Shown in pieces: positions 9,977-20,203 of a stretch of 39,626 nucleotides of DNA (positions are counted from its first letter, which is position 1; each line of letters opens with the position of its first letter). Made by a program: the position numbers and the translations under genes. The notes below the pieces were generated by a model. The model was not told where the DNA came from. It saw nothing but the letters and a program-made list of their open reading frames with translations, and did not search any database. The stretch comes from Caldilineaceae bacterium (GTDB taxonomy: Bacteria; Chloroflexota; Anaerolineae; Caldilineales; Caldilineaceae), in NCBI GenBank assembly GCA_026705565.1, contig JAPPAJ010000249.1:1-39626 (forward strand), given 5' to 3'.

Positions 9977-10879
9977 TTAGGTATCCGACGGCGCGGAAGG
10001 CCGGTTGCGGACGACCTGCTCCGCCAGTGCCACAAGATACCGGCCATAGGCGTTGCCGGCCATCCGCTGCCCCAGTTCCTTCATCTGCGCAAGCGAGATG
10101 AAACCGCGCCGCCATGCTATTTCCTCCGGTGCCGACACCATGAGCCCCTGCCGTTGCTGCAACATCTGCACGAGGCGGGACGCCTCCAACAAAGAGTCGT
10201 GGGTGCCCGTATCCAGCCAAGCGACGCCGCGGCCCAACTCCGTGACCCTCAGTTCGTCCCGTTCAAGATAGGTTCGGTTGACATCGGTTATCTCCAATTC
10301 GCCGCGGGTGGACGGTGTCAGTCCCCGGGCAATGGCGCACACTTGGCTGTCGTAGAAGTAAATCCCGGTCACGGCGTGGTGGGAACGGGGCCGTACCGGC
10401 TTTTCCTCCAGCGACAAGACCCGTCCCGTGCCATCGAACTCGACCACGCCGAACTCGCTGGGATTGGCCACGGGGTAGGCGAAGACCTGGGCGCCCCCGT
10501 TCAGGGATGCAGCCGCCTGCAGGACTTCCGGCAGGCCGTGACCATAGAAGAAGTTGTCGCCCAGAATGAGGCACACACTGTCGCCGGCGATGAAATCGGC
10601 GCACAGCAGGAAGGCCTCTGCCACGCCCCTCGGCTCCGCCTGGGCCACATAAACGATGTCGAGGCCCCACTTGCGGCCATCGCCCAGGACCGCTTCGAAC
10701 TGCGGCTGGCTGCCGGGCGTGCAAACCACCGCGATCTCGCGCAACCCCGCCAGCATCAGCATCGACAGGGGATAGTAGATCAACGGCTTGTCGTAGACGG
10801 GCAGCAGCTGTTTGCTGGTCGCCAGCGTGATGGGATGCAGACGGGTGCCGTGCCCGCCCGCCATCAGGATTCCCTTCAT
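9977..10879 (-). CDS. rfbA: Glucose-1-phosphate thymidylyltransferase
   Basis: This 300-residue sugar-nucleotidyl transferase would couple a nucleoside triphosphate, classically dTTP, to glucose-1-phosphate, the first step to dTDP-rhamnose and related sugars. The N-terminal signature [16 protein letters not shown] is followed by the sugar-phosphate region ILGDNFFYG and the EKP motif in [10 protein letters not shown], then [13 protein letters not shown]. Length and motif order match RfbA/RmlA. ATG 10879 (MKGILMAGG) is the natural start; the tracked start at 10924 would overlap the upstream molybdoenzyme gene. No rfbB, C or D genes are nearby, so the final sugar is not shown. Confidence 0.9.
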   Translation of the reverse strand: MKGILMAGGHGTRLHPITLATSKQLLPVYDKPLIYYPLSMLMLAGLREIAVVCTPGSQPQFEAVLGDGRKWGLDIVYVAQAEPRGVAEAFLLCADFIAGDSVCLILGDNFFYGHGLPEVLQAAASLNGGAQVFAYPVANPSEFGVVEFDGTGRVLSLEEKPVRPRSHHAVTGIYFYDSQVCAIARGLTPSTRGELEITDVNRTYLERDELRVTELGRGVAWLDTGTHDSLLEASRLVQMLQQRQGLMVSAPEEIAWRRGFISLAQMKELGQRMAGNAYGRYLVALAEQVVRNRPSAPSDT

Positions 10880-10898
10880 GTCGAATGCCGATTGCCGG

Positions 10899-11531
10899 CT
10901 AGTAGCCGAAGCGTTCCTCGGCAAACGGCTCGCCGCGCATGTGGTACCCGTGCTGTTCCCAGAAGCCGGGCCGGTCCCCGCTCATGAACTCCAGGCCCGT
11001 CAGCCACTTGGCACTCTTCCAGAAGTAGTACTTCGGCACAAGCAGGCGCATGGGGTATCCGTGTTCCCGCTCCAGGGGCTTGCCGTCGTAGAGATAGGCC
11101 AGCATGGTGTCGTCGTCGTCGAGGACTTCCAGGCTGATGTTGGTCGTGTAGCCGCCCACGCAGTGCGCCATGACATGGGTGGCCGCGGCCGTGGGCGCGA
11201 TTCCCTCCAGGAAGCGCCGCCAGGAAATGCCCGTCCAGGTGGTGTCCAACTTGCTCCAGCGGGTCACGCAGTGGATATCCACGGTTTGGGTGTCGGCGGG
11301 CAGGGCCATCAGTTCGCTCCAGGTGAACTCCCTGGGTTCCTCGACCTCGCCGAACACGCTCAGCCTGAATCCATCCAGGTCCGTGATCGTGGGGGTGGGA
11401 CCATAGGTCAGGACCGGAAACTTGCTGGTGAGGAACTGACCGGGCGGGGTCCGCGCGTTGGCCTGCTCCTCCGGCACATTGGTGACCCGGCGCAGCCGCT
11501 GGACGCGGCGAAAGGGGTTTTCGAGTCTCAT
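10899..11531 (-). CDS. Sulfite-oxidase-fold molybdopterin oxidoreductase
   Basis: This 210-residue protein has the molybdopterin-binding fold of the sulfite oxidase/MsrP family. The molybdenum-ligand cysteine is in [12 protein letters not shown] (Cys-88), followed by GISWRRFLE and the typical [18 protein letters not shown] segment. It lacks a twin-arginine signal and the dimerisation domain of true sulfite oxidases, so it is a small, probably cytoplasmic, stand-alone member. Its substrate is unknown. GGAAGG precedes the ATG by 5 bases. It lies 24 bases after the ketoacyl synthase and 19 before rfbA. The nearby sat-cysC gene hints at sulfur chemistry, but proximity in this mixed operon is weak evidence. 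Confidence 0.85.
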   Translation of the reverse strand: MRLENPFRRVQRLRRVTNVPEEQANARTPPGQFLTSKFPVLTYGPTPTITDLDGFRLSVFGEVEEPREFTWSELMALPADTQTVDIHCVTRWSKLDTTWTGISWRRFLEGIAPTAAATHVMAHCVGGYTTNISLEVLDDDDTMLAYLYDGKPLEREHGYPMRLLVPKYYFWKSAKWLTGLEFMSGDRPGFWEQHGYHMRGEPFAEERFGY

Positions 11532-11555
11532 GTCAACCTTCCGTGGTTGCCTGGT

Positions 11556-12827
11556 TCAGCCATCGTGCCGGAGCAGGACCAGTGAGGCCGATTGGCCGCC
11601 CATGCCGAACCCGTTGACCAGGGCGGCATCCACGGCATGGGGCCGCGCCTGGTTGGGCACGTAATCCAAATCGCACTTCGGATCGGGTTCCCGATAGTTG
11701 ATGGTCGGCGGTATGCGGCCGTCGTGCATGGCCTTCACGGCGGCCACAATGCTGTGTGCCCCCGCGCCCCCCATGGCGTGGCCAAGCATGCCCTTGAGGC
11801 CGGTGGCGGGACAGTCCGGGGCGTGTTCGCCCAGGGCACTGTGGATGGCACGGGTTTCCATCGCGTCGTTGGCCTTGGTCGCCGTGCCATGGGCCACAAT
11901 CCAGTCGATGTCCGCCGGGTGCAACCCGCTGTCGGCGATGGCATCGGCCATGACCCGGCCCGGCACGCGGCCTTCGGGATCCGGGTTGGCGAAATCGCTC
12001 GGATCCAGCCTCAGGCTGTAGCCGCCGAACTCGGCCAGGATGTGGGCACCGCGGGCTCGGGCATGACCGAAGCTCTCCAGCACCAGAACGCCGGCCCCCT
12101 CCCCGATGACCATGCCGGTGCGGTTGCCGGCGAAGGGGGCGCAGGCGGCGGCCGGATTGTCCACTTCGAACGACATGGCACCCAGGCGGCCGAACATGCT
12201 CACGGTCATCGGGGTGACATAACCGTCACTGCCGCCGGCCAGCATGACATCGGCCTCGCCGTACAGAATGCGTCGCGCGGCCTCGCCCACGGCACCAACC
12301 CCGGTGGCGCAGGCCGCCACCGGACTGTTGGCGATGCCGGTCACACCCAGCCGCATGCCGATAAAGGTCGGTGTGCCGCTGATGAGGGCCGCCAGCGACA
12401 GGACCGGATTGATGCGTCGAAATCCCTTGCTGTAGAGGACCCGCGTCTGATCCTCAATCAGATCCCACCCGCCGAAGGCATCACCGATTTCGATCCCCAG
12501 GCGTCCCGCTTCCACGTCCCCCGGATCCAGGTCGGCCTGGCCCAGGGCTTCCTGGGCCGCCTTCCATGCGAACTGGGTTGCGCGGGAGGTCTTGCGCGCG
12601 TCCCGGCGATCCATGTGGTCCCCGGGCTGCCAATCCACGACGGCCGCGCTGGCACGCTCAAGACCCTTGACTTCCCGCACCTCAATGAGGCGGGTACCGG
12701 AACATCCCGCCACCATCCGCTGCCAACTGGTGTCGGCATCCAGGCCCAGTGCGGACACCATGCCGATGCCGGTCACGACGACCCGTTCCCGGTCGTCCCG
12801 CATATTCCGTTGAACCCTGTCGGTCAT
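11556..12827 (-). CDS. fabF: Beta-ketoacyl-ACP synthase (FabF-type)
   Basis: This 423-residue thiolase-fold condensing enzyme would extend acyl chains by decarboxylative condensation with malonyl-ACP. The active-site triad is visible: Cys-173 in VAACATGVGA, His-313 in VAHGTATKAND, and His-350 in MLGHAMGGAG. The N-terminus VVVTGIGMVSALG and C-terminus NGFGMGGQSASLVL fit KAS II. Acyl carrier protein, malonyltransferase and reductases are absent from the window, so it could serve either general fatty-acid elongation or a special lipid pathway. The start may be ATG 12827 or 12803; neither has a strong ribosome binding site. Confidence 0.88.
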   Translation of the reverse strand: MTDRVQRNMRDDRERVVVTGIGMVSALGLDADTSWQRMVAGCSGTRLIEVREVKGLERASAAVVDWQPGDHMDRRDARKTSRATQFAWKAAQEALGQADLDPGDVEAGRLGIEIGDAFGGWDLIEDQTRVLYSKGFRRINPVLSLAALISGTPTFIGMRLGVTGIANSPVAACATGVGAVGEAARRILYGEADVMLAGGSDGYVTPMTVSMFGRLGAMSFEVDNPAAACAPFAGNRTGMVIGEGAGVLVLESFGHARARGAHILAEFGGYSLRLDPSDFANPDPEGRVPGRVMADAIADSGLHPADIDWIVAHGTATKANDAMETRAIHSALGEHAPDCPATGLKGMLGHAMGGAGAHSIVAAVKAMHDGRIPPTINYREPDPKCDLDYVPNQARPHAVDAALVNGFGMGGQSASLVLLRHDG

Positions 12828-12899
12828 GGAAAGTCGCTTGCCGTCTGTCCCTGCTACAGTATCGCGCAGAATGCCGCCGGGAAGTCGGGCAACTGGAAC

Positions 12900-14210
12900 T
12901 CAGTCGGAAATCCGTTCCAGGCGGGCACCCAGCCGGACCAGGCGGTTGCCGATGTCGCTGTAGCCCCTGTCAATCTCCGCCACATTGCCGATCTCCGTCA
13001 CACCTTCGGCGCACAGGGCCGCCAGGATCAGCGCCATGCCGGCCCGGATGTCCGGCGTGCTGACCCGTTGGCCATACAACGGCGACGACCCCGAGACCAC
13101 TACGCGGTGGGGATCGCAGAAGATGATCCGGGCCCCCATGGCGATCAGGCGATCGACGAAGTAGAGCCGGCTCTCGAACATCTTCTCGTGGAACAGGATT
13201 GTGCCCGCGCTCTGTGTGGCCACCACCAGCGCAATGCTGAGCACATCCGTGGGAAAGCCGGGCCAGGGCGCACTGGCAATGCGGGGGATTCCGCCTCCGA
13301 ACTCGGGTGCAACCTCGAGCGCCTGTTCTGCCGCGATGACCAGGGTGTCCCGTTCACCCGCACTGCCCGACGACAACGCCATTTCCACGCCGAGCCGTTC
13401 GCGGAAGACCATCTGCATCATGCGCAGATCCTCGGCCACCACACCCTCGATGCGCAATTCGCCGCGGGTCACGGCACCCAGCCCAATCCAGGTTCCGATT
13501 TCCATGAAGTCCGGTCCCACTGTGAACTCCGCGCCGCCCAGGGTCGACCGGCCCTCGACGACCAGCCGGTTGGTACCGATACCGTCGATGGAGCAGCCCA
13601 TCGCAACCAACAGGCGGCACAGGTCGGACACATGCGGTTCACAGGCCGCGTTGTGGAACACCGTGGTGCCCTGCGCCAGGGCCGCCGCCATCACGCCGTT
13701 TTCGGTAGCCGTCACCGAGGCTTCGTCCAGAAGCACATCCGCACCTTGCAGATTGCCGTCGATCTGAAGCGCGAAGGTATCCCCCTCGCCAATGAGTTCC
13801 ACCCCCAGGGCACTGAAGATCTGCAGATGCGTGTCGATGCGGCGGCGTCCGATATCGTCTCCGCCGGCGCTGCCGGCCACCCGAAAGGCGCCGGTCCTTC
13901 CCAGCATCGGCCCCATTAGGGTCAGCGATCCGCGCAACTGGCGGAACAAGGCGGGATCCGGCTCGGCAAACGCCAACGCCCGGGCGTGCAGGTGCAGCGT
14001 GTTCGGTCCCCGCCAGGCCACGTCGACGCCCAACCCCTGCAGGATCAGCAGCAGGTTGTCGACATCCCCGATGCGCGGCACATTGTGGAGGACGACCGGC
14101 TGGTCGGTCAGCAGGGCGGCACAGATCATCGGCATCGCCGCGTTTTTGTTTCCGGCCGGCCGCACCGTGCCGGCAATGGGATGGCCGCCCTCAATCAACA
14201 GTCGCGCCAT
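12900..14210 (-). CDS. murA: UDP-GlcNAc 1-carboxyvinyltransferase with Asp at the catalytic Cys position
   Basis: This 436-residue EPSP-synthase-fold protein would transfer enolpyruvate from PEP to UDP-N-acetylglucosamine, the first committed step of peptidoglycan synthesis. Lys-22 and Asn-23 lie in GNKNAAMP, as in MurA. The active-site loop, normally GGCxIGxRPxDxH, reads [14 protein letters not shown], putting Asp-118 where E. coli has Cys-115. Cys-to-Asp variants of MurA, as in Mycobacterium, work but are not alkylated by fosfomycin. ATG 14210 has GGAGG 8 bases before it, so I prefer it to the tracked ATG at 14225. It is the first gene of the ten-gene minus-strand run, 73 bases before the ketoacyl synthase, with a TnpB element 50 bases upstream. 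Confidence 0.9.
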   Translation of the reverse strand: MARLLIEGGHPIAGTVRPAGNKNAAMPMICAALLTDQPVVLHNVPRIGDVDNLLLILQGLGVDVAWRGPNTLHLHARALAFAEPDPALFRQLRGSLTLMGPMLGRTGAFRVAGSAGGDDIGRRRIDTHLQIFSALGVELIGEGDTFALQIDGNLQGADVLLDEASVTATENGVMAAALAQGTTVFHNAACEPHVSDLCRLLVAMGCSIDGIGTNRLVVEGRSTLGGAEFTVGPDFMEIGTWIGLGAVTRGELRIEGVVAEDLRMMQMVFRERLGVEMALSSGSAGERDTLVIAAEQALEVAPEFGGGIPRIASAPWPGFPTDVLSIALVVATQSAGTILFHEKMFESRLYFVDRLIAMGARIIFCDPHRVVVSGSSPLYGQRVSTPDIRAGMALILAALCAEGVTEIGNVAEIDRGYSDIGNRLVRLGARLERISD

Positions 14211-14260
14211 GGTTCGCGCCTCCACAGGCTTCGGCTCGTCGAACTGGGTGGATCAAAACC

Positions 14261-14292
14261 TAACTTAGGGACTTATATACCTGTGTACCAAG
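14261..14292. repeat. TnpB element end, murA-proximal inverted repeat
   Basis: It begins TAACTTAGGGACTTATATAC and matches the reverse complement of 15852-15884 with only a few differences and one gap. The tnpB stop codon (14273-14275) lies inside it. Confidence 0.75.
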
Positions 14293-14420
14293 GAGGAGAC
14301 CCCCTCGGCCGTGACGGCATACCTTGTTCACGGGTCGTTGAGGTCGATTTGACCGTCGCCACGGGCAACGGACAGGGACCGAGCGCCTCTCGCCGTGCAG
14401 CAGCCCCTGTCCCGCGGGCC
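14261..14420 (-). ncRNA. Candidate omega-RNA (reRNA) at the tnpB 3' end
   Basis: In characterised IS200/IS605 elements the guide RNA of TnpB overlaps the 3' end of the gene and the right end of the element. Here the coding region runs into the terminal repeat, and the short GC-rich pairing GAGG/CCCCTC lies near 14293-14307. The boundaries are inferred from that general layout, not from a recognised RNA consensus. Confidence 0.3.
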
Positions 14421-15784
14421 GTCGGGCACAGGGCCAAGCCCCGCGCCAGAATGTTTTGAGCGGCATTGCGGTCCGCGTTCGCGGTGTGTCCGCACGCCGT
14501 GCATCGGAAGTGTGCCTGTGTCCTGCGGTTCGCCTTGTCGACGTGTCCGCACGCCGCACAGGTCTGCGACGTGTAGGCAGGTGGCACCTTCAGTACCTGC
14601 CCCGCCTTGTAGTCCAGCATCCGCTCCGTGCGGCCCCAGTTGGACTTCAGGATCCCGCGGTTGAGCCCGGCCTTCTGCTTCACATTCTTGCCGGGCTCTG
14701 TCACCGTACCCTTGGCACTCCTGGTCATGGCCTTGGTGTTCAGGTCCTCAATGACCACGGTGTGCGCCGTGTCGGCCAGCTTGCGGCTGTGTTGGTGGGC
14801 GGCGTTCTCCCGGCGACGCTTCTGCTTGCGCTGCCGCTTCTTCAGCTGGCCGCAGATCCGCCGCCCCCGGTTGGACATGGGCTGACCGTTGGCCTTGGAG
14901 CGCGCCCGTGCCTTGTCTGCCTGGCGCTGCTTCCGCTTGATGTTCGCGTCCAGCTTCGGGTCGTCCGGCACTTCGTACACTTCGCCGTCGCTGTCGGTGG
15001 CCTGGCCGACGTTGCGGTCGACGCCCACGGCACCCGTCCAGGCCGGCGGCTTCAGCCGGTCCACCGGCACTTCATGGAACACGTAGGCATACCACTTCGG
15101 ATGCTCCTCGGTGCCTTCCTTCCGGATGCGCACCTGCTTGGGCTTGTGGCCCCGGTACACCCCGCTCCCTTCCAGACGCACCCATCCCACCTTCGGGATG
15201 TGCAATCGGTCACCGTCCATGCGTACGTTGTCGGGAATGGTGAATCCGTCGTCCTTGTCGAACTTCTTCTTGTACTTCGGGAACCCCTTGGGCTTGCCGT
15301 CCGACTTGCGCACGCCCAAGGTCTTGCCTTGTGTGGCCGCCACATCCCAGACTGCATGGAAACGCGTGTAGGCGTCGGCCAGGTACTTCAGCGTGTAGCG
15401 AACGGGGGCATACGGCAAGTCCCGCAGCCAGGACAGATCCATGTCGCGGTACCTCCGTCCCCACGGAGAGCCCAGGAACGCCCGCACCCAGGCGGCATCG
15501 GGTCGGCTCCTGAGGTCCGTGAACCGTTTGCCCAGCGTGAAGAACGACGTGGACAGGTCCGGTCGGTCCTCGGGCGGGAAATCCGTCCACTGGCCGTACG
15601 CGCGCGCCAACCTGTACCGCCGCTCGCAATCGGCCAGCAGGATGTTCCAGACCAGCCGGCACGCGCCCGCGATCTGGGCGCACAGGGCGGCTTGGGCGCG
15701 GCGGTCGAAGCGGACGCGGTACTGCTCGATGCGGACTTCGGTTGTTTTAGACTTGGGGGTAGCAGTCCGGGTTGCCAATTTCAA
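14273..15784 (-). CDS. tnpB: TnpB, RNA-guided nuclease of IS605 OrfB family
   Basis: The 503-residue product is apparently intact. The RuvC-like catalytic residues are Asp-256 (GAVGVDRNVG), Glu-346 (VVIEDLNTKAM) and Asp-438 (ADRNAAQNIL), with a four-cysteine zinc finger between the last two (CAAC at 409-412, CTAC at 428-431). A Lys/Arg-rich region at about 280-330 follows the first catalytic residue. Known TnpB proteins are omega-RNA-guided DNA endonucleases that help the element persist at its site. The tracked start is TTG 15784, directly after the upstream hairpin; no clear ribosome binding site is seen, so the first codon is uncertain. The C-terminal 50 residues are Pro/Arg/Ala-rich and probably reflect overlap with the guide RNA. 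Confidence 0.9.
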   Translation of the reverse strand: MKLATRTATPKSKTTEVRIEQYRVRFDRRAQAALCAQIAGACRLVWNILLADCERRYRLARAYGQWTDFPPEDRPDLSTSFFTLGKRFTDLRSRPDAAWVRAFLGSPWGRRYRDMDLSWLRDLPYAPVRYTLKYLADAYTRFHAVWDVAATQGKTLGVRKSDGKPKGFPKYKKKFDKDDGFTIPDNVRMDGDRLHIPKVGWVRLEGSGVYRGHKPKQVRIRKEGTEEHPKWYAYVFHEVPVDRLKPPAWTGAVGVDRNVGQATDSDGEVYEVPDDPKLDANIKRKQRQADKARARSKANGQPMSNRGRRICGQLKKRQRKQKRRRENAAHQHSRKLADTAHTVVIEDLNTKAMTRSAKGTVTEPGKNVKQKAGLNRGILKSNWGRTERMLDYKAGQVLKVPPAYTSQTCAACGHVDKANRRTQAHFRCTACGHTANADRNAAQNILARGLALCPTARGTGAAARREALGPCPLPVATVKSTSTTREQGMPSRPRGSPPWYTGI

Positions 15785-15796
15785 CCTGCCCTGTCA

Positions 15797-15831
15797 GGAA
15801 GCCGTGCAGTGCTCTTACACTCACGGCTTCC
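15797..15831. repeat. Hairpin 5' of tnpB
   Basis: GGAAGCCGTG pairs exactly with CACGGCTTCC, and an inner AGTG/CACT continues the stem after one bulged C, leaving a six-base loop. It lies 12 bases upstream of the tnpB start codon, inside the element. It resembles the subterminal hairpins that Y1 transposases recognise in IS200/IS605 left ends, and would also fold in the tnpB transcript leader. Confidence 0.75.
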
Positions 15832-15851
15832 GTTGTATTGTAGCGCACAGT

Positions 15852-15884
15852 CTTGGCACACAGGCATATAAGTCCCCAAACTTA
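15852..15884. repeat. TnpB element end, distal inverted repeat
   Basis: This is the partner of 14261-14292 in inverted orientation (CTTGGCACACAGGCATATAA at its start). Together they delimit the TnpB element. Confidence 0.75.
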
Positions 15885-16314
15885 CGCAATTTTAAACCGA
15901 TACCTGTGACACACAGGCCCGCGCCGCCCCGCCGATCGGACCTGTCCAGAGCGCCCGGGCAACCCGGACGCGAGCCCCCAACACGTCGCCGGGCCGCGTT
16001 TGGAGGGGTTTCCGGATGTTTCAGGCCCTGCCGTGAGCTCATTTGCGAACATGATTTCGGATACACGTTTAGCATAGGACGGGTTCCACTGCGATTGTCC
16101 GGCCTGTGGGACCGGCAAAGATTCGGCTGAACTGTCCCAATCAATCTTCAAATTTGCTTTATTTATTCCATTTTGCTTGCAGGAGCCGTGTGACCCGTAG
16201 TTAAAAACCGGTGCCGAGCGAGTCCTGTGCTATGATGTGTAAAGGGACGCGTGCATTAAGTTAACAAACTCGCGTGCATGGACTTCCTGTCGGACGGATG
16301 GTTAGGAGACGGCA
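15885..16314. other. Intergenic region with small hairpin and promoter
   Basis: No gene is seen; the tracked minus-strand frames (15821-16151) have no recognisable product. CCTGTGACACACAGG at about 15903-15917 is a six-pair hairpin. The right part is AT-rich and holds the promoter described next. Confidence 0.5.
16231..16236 (+). promoter_or_regulatory. Extended -10 promoter element
   Basis: TATGAT is preceded by TGTGC, giving an extended -10 (TGn) arrangement about 79 bases before the TTG start at 16315. No good -35 hexamer is visible. Confidence 0.5.
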
Positions 16315-17373
16315 TTGATCAACAGTCTGGCCCTTGGATTCAGAATCCTCGGTCTTCGTCTGGACCTCCTCATTATCCCTGTGTTCCTGAGTCTGGCGGC
16401 CTTGTACTGGCCCCCAGCGGACATCTCCCTGCTGTTTGCCGATCTGCAAGCGATTTTTGCGGAGACCCAGGACGCGGCGCTGGGACAGGCTTCCGACGCG
16501 GACCTGTCCGCTACCGACACTCCAACCCCCTTTGCGCCCGAGGCACTGCTCGAAAGCCTGAACGGCTCCTCCCTCCCCCTGGGCCAACTATTGGTCAACC
16601 GCACGTTCCTGCGTGTACCCGGCCTGGTGATGGCCCTGCCCCTGGAGCAACTGTTGACCGACTGGAGTCCCAGCCTGTCCTCGGTGGGCGATGTCCTGTT
16701 GGTGTTGGCCGCCTTTTCAGCCGCCGGCGTGGTCATGGGCACCCTGTACCAGTGGCAACTGGCGCGCACGGTGGACGCAGCCCTGCGCGCATGGACGGAA
16801 CGGGATGCGTCGGACACGGATGAAACGGTGGCACCGGACCCTTGGGAAGCCTTCTGGTTTCGCGCCCGTCAAACAGGCCTCTACCTGGTCCTGTTGGTGG
16901 TGCTGGTAACGGTGCTTTCCTTTGCGGTCAGCCTGTTGATGGCGGCCCTCGCCCTGGTCATGCCGGGAGCCGTATTGCCCCTGATGGGACTGTACATGCT
17001 GTTTCTGCTCATGGCACTGCCGGTCTTCCTGTTCCTCCAGACCTACATCATTCCCGGCATCCTTCTGGACAGTCTGAAAGTGGTCGCGGCGGCCCGGCAG
17101 AGCGTCGCCCTCATTCGCAACAATGTGGTCAGTACGCTCGCGTTTCTGCTCCTGTCCGGATTCATCCTGTTCGGGATCGAGGAAGCGCTTGGTTCAATCA
17201 ATACCTCCATCAATACCGGCTTCAACCCGGTCATACTGCTTCTATCGTCCATGTCCTTTGCCTACGTCGGCACCGGCACGGCCCTGGCCTTTCTGGTCTT
17301 CTACCGTTCCCGCTGCCTGATGTCGGACGGAGTGGACATCATTGCCTGGTTCAAGTCCATGGAGCCTGAATAA
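16315..17373 (+). CDS. Unknown integral membrane protein, 352 aa
   Basis: I do not recognise this family. The protein has one hydrophobic segment near the N-terminus (LDLLIIPVFLSLAALYW), then an acidic, Ser/Thr-rich loop of about 80 residues that is probably extracytoplasmic, and about five further membrane helices from residue 125 onward. The segment following the third helix (LDSLKVVAAARQSVALIRNN) is basic and resembles the amphipathic repeats of membrane proteins that arrange lipids or other proteins, but that is only a likeness. TTG is used as start, with TAGGAGAC 7-8 bases upstream. It is followed by the hairpin-rich gyrB leader. Confidence 0.75.
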   Translation: MINSLALGFRILGLRLDLLIIPVFLSLAALYWPPADISLLFADLQAIFAETQDAALGQASDADLSATDTPTPFAPEALLESLNGSSLPLGQLLVNRTFLRVPGLVMALPLEQLLTDWSPSLSSVGDVLLVLAAFSAAGVVMGTLYQWQLARTVDAALRAWTERDASDTDETVAPDPWEAFWFRARQTGLYLVLLVVLVTVLSFAVSLLMAALALVMPGAVLPLMGLYMLFLLMALPVFLFLQTYIIPGILLDSLKVVAAARQSVALIRNNVVSTLAFLLLSGFILFGIEEALGSINTSINTGFNPVILLLSSMSFAYVGTGTALAFLVFYRSRCLMSDGVDIIAWFKSMEPE

Positions 17374-19758
<2,385 letters not shown>

Positions 19759-19842
19759 TAACCCACCGCCGGTGCCTACTGTCTCCAGGCAGGAGCCGCC
19801 ACCCCATGAGGTCGGCCGCGAACCGGCCTCAGTCACAACTGA

Positions 19843-19854
19843 TACTACAGTGGT
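19843..19854. repeat. Solo IS701-type terminal repeat match
   Basis: TACTACAGTGGT is identical to the first 12 bases of the terminal inverted repeats of the IS701 element at 24882-26346, in the same orientation as its left end. The match stops at base 12 and no transposase follows. Confidence 0.5.
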
Positions 19855-20139
19855 GCTTTGGCAACCTTACTTTGATCTGCAATATTTTGTGTGCAAATCA
19901 AAGTTTGTAGCCAGGGGCCTGCCGGACACGGCCTGCGAGAACAGTTGGCAGCTGGGCCGAAGCCCGGGACAAGGCCACCCCCTACGGCTCCGGCACCTGC
20001 CAGTAGGGCGGCCTTGTCGCCAGAGACGGGCTTCCCGAAGTAGGGTGTGCACCCGGCGGGGTGGCGCACCAAGACAGCATGTCAACGCCGTGCTTGCGGT
20101 CCCGACCTGGGTCCGGCCGGAACGAGACTTCCGCCCATA

Positions 20140-20182
20140 CACTTCTCAAAAACTGTATGCACCATTGGGATATGGGTCCCAA
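20140..20182 (-). terminator. Weak intrinsic terminator after the LRR gene
   Basis: On the minus strand TTGGGA and TCCCAA form a six-pair stem with a six-base loop beginning 22 bases after the LRR stop codon, and TTTTT follows after about 12 bases. It fits an LRR gene terminator only loosely. Confidence 0.35.
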
Positions 20183-20203
20183 AACAAACTGTTCAATCCA
20201 ATG

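Larger units (their letters stand above)
14261..15884 (-). mobile_element. TnpB element with imperfect terminal inverted repeats
   Basis: A 1.6-kb element holds a single tnpB gene. Its two ends are imperfect inverted repeats of about 32 bases, sharing GGGACTTATAT, CCTGTGT and CCAAG. No tnpA (Y1 transposase or serine recombinase) is present, so it would depend on a transposase supplied elsewhere. A strong hairpin sits just upstream of tnpB. IS200/IS605 elements normally have subterminal hairpins rather than inverted-repeat ends, so the ends are unusual. The element lies 50 bases upstream of murA, in the same direction. Confidence 0.75.
19759..20203. other. Structured intergenic region between gyrB and LRR gene
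   Basis: No gene is supported in 445 bases. It holds a solo 12-base match to the IS701 terminal repeat (19843-19854) and three successive foldable segments. These are 19870-19903 (CTTTGAT...ATCAAAG with inner TGCA/TGCA), 19959-20034 (GAAGCCCG/CGGGCTTC enclosing GACAAGGCC/GGCCTTGTC), and 20044-20070 (GGTGTGC/GCGCACC). This could be a noncoding RNA or the remains of mobile-element ends; I do not recognise an RNA family. Confidence 0.5.

Noticed and set aside
11592-13919. 775-residue plus-strand frame
   Set aside because: It lies antisense to fabF and murA, has no family-like motifs, and is explained by the third-position GC bias of those genes.
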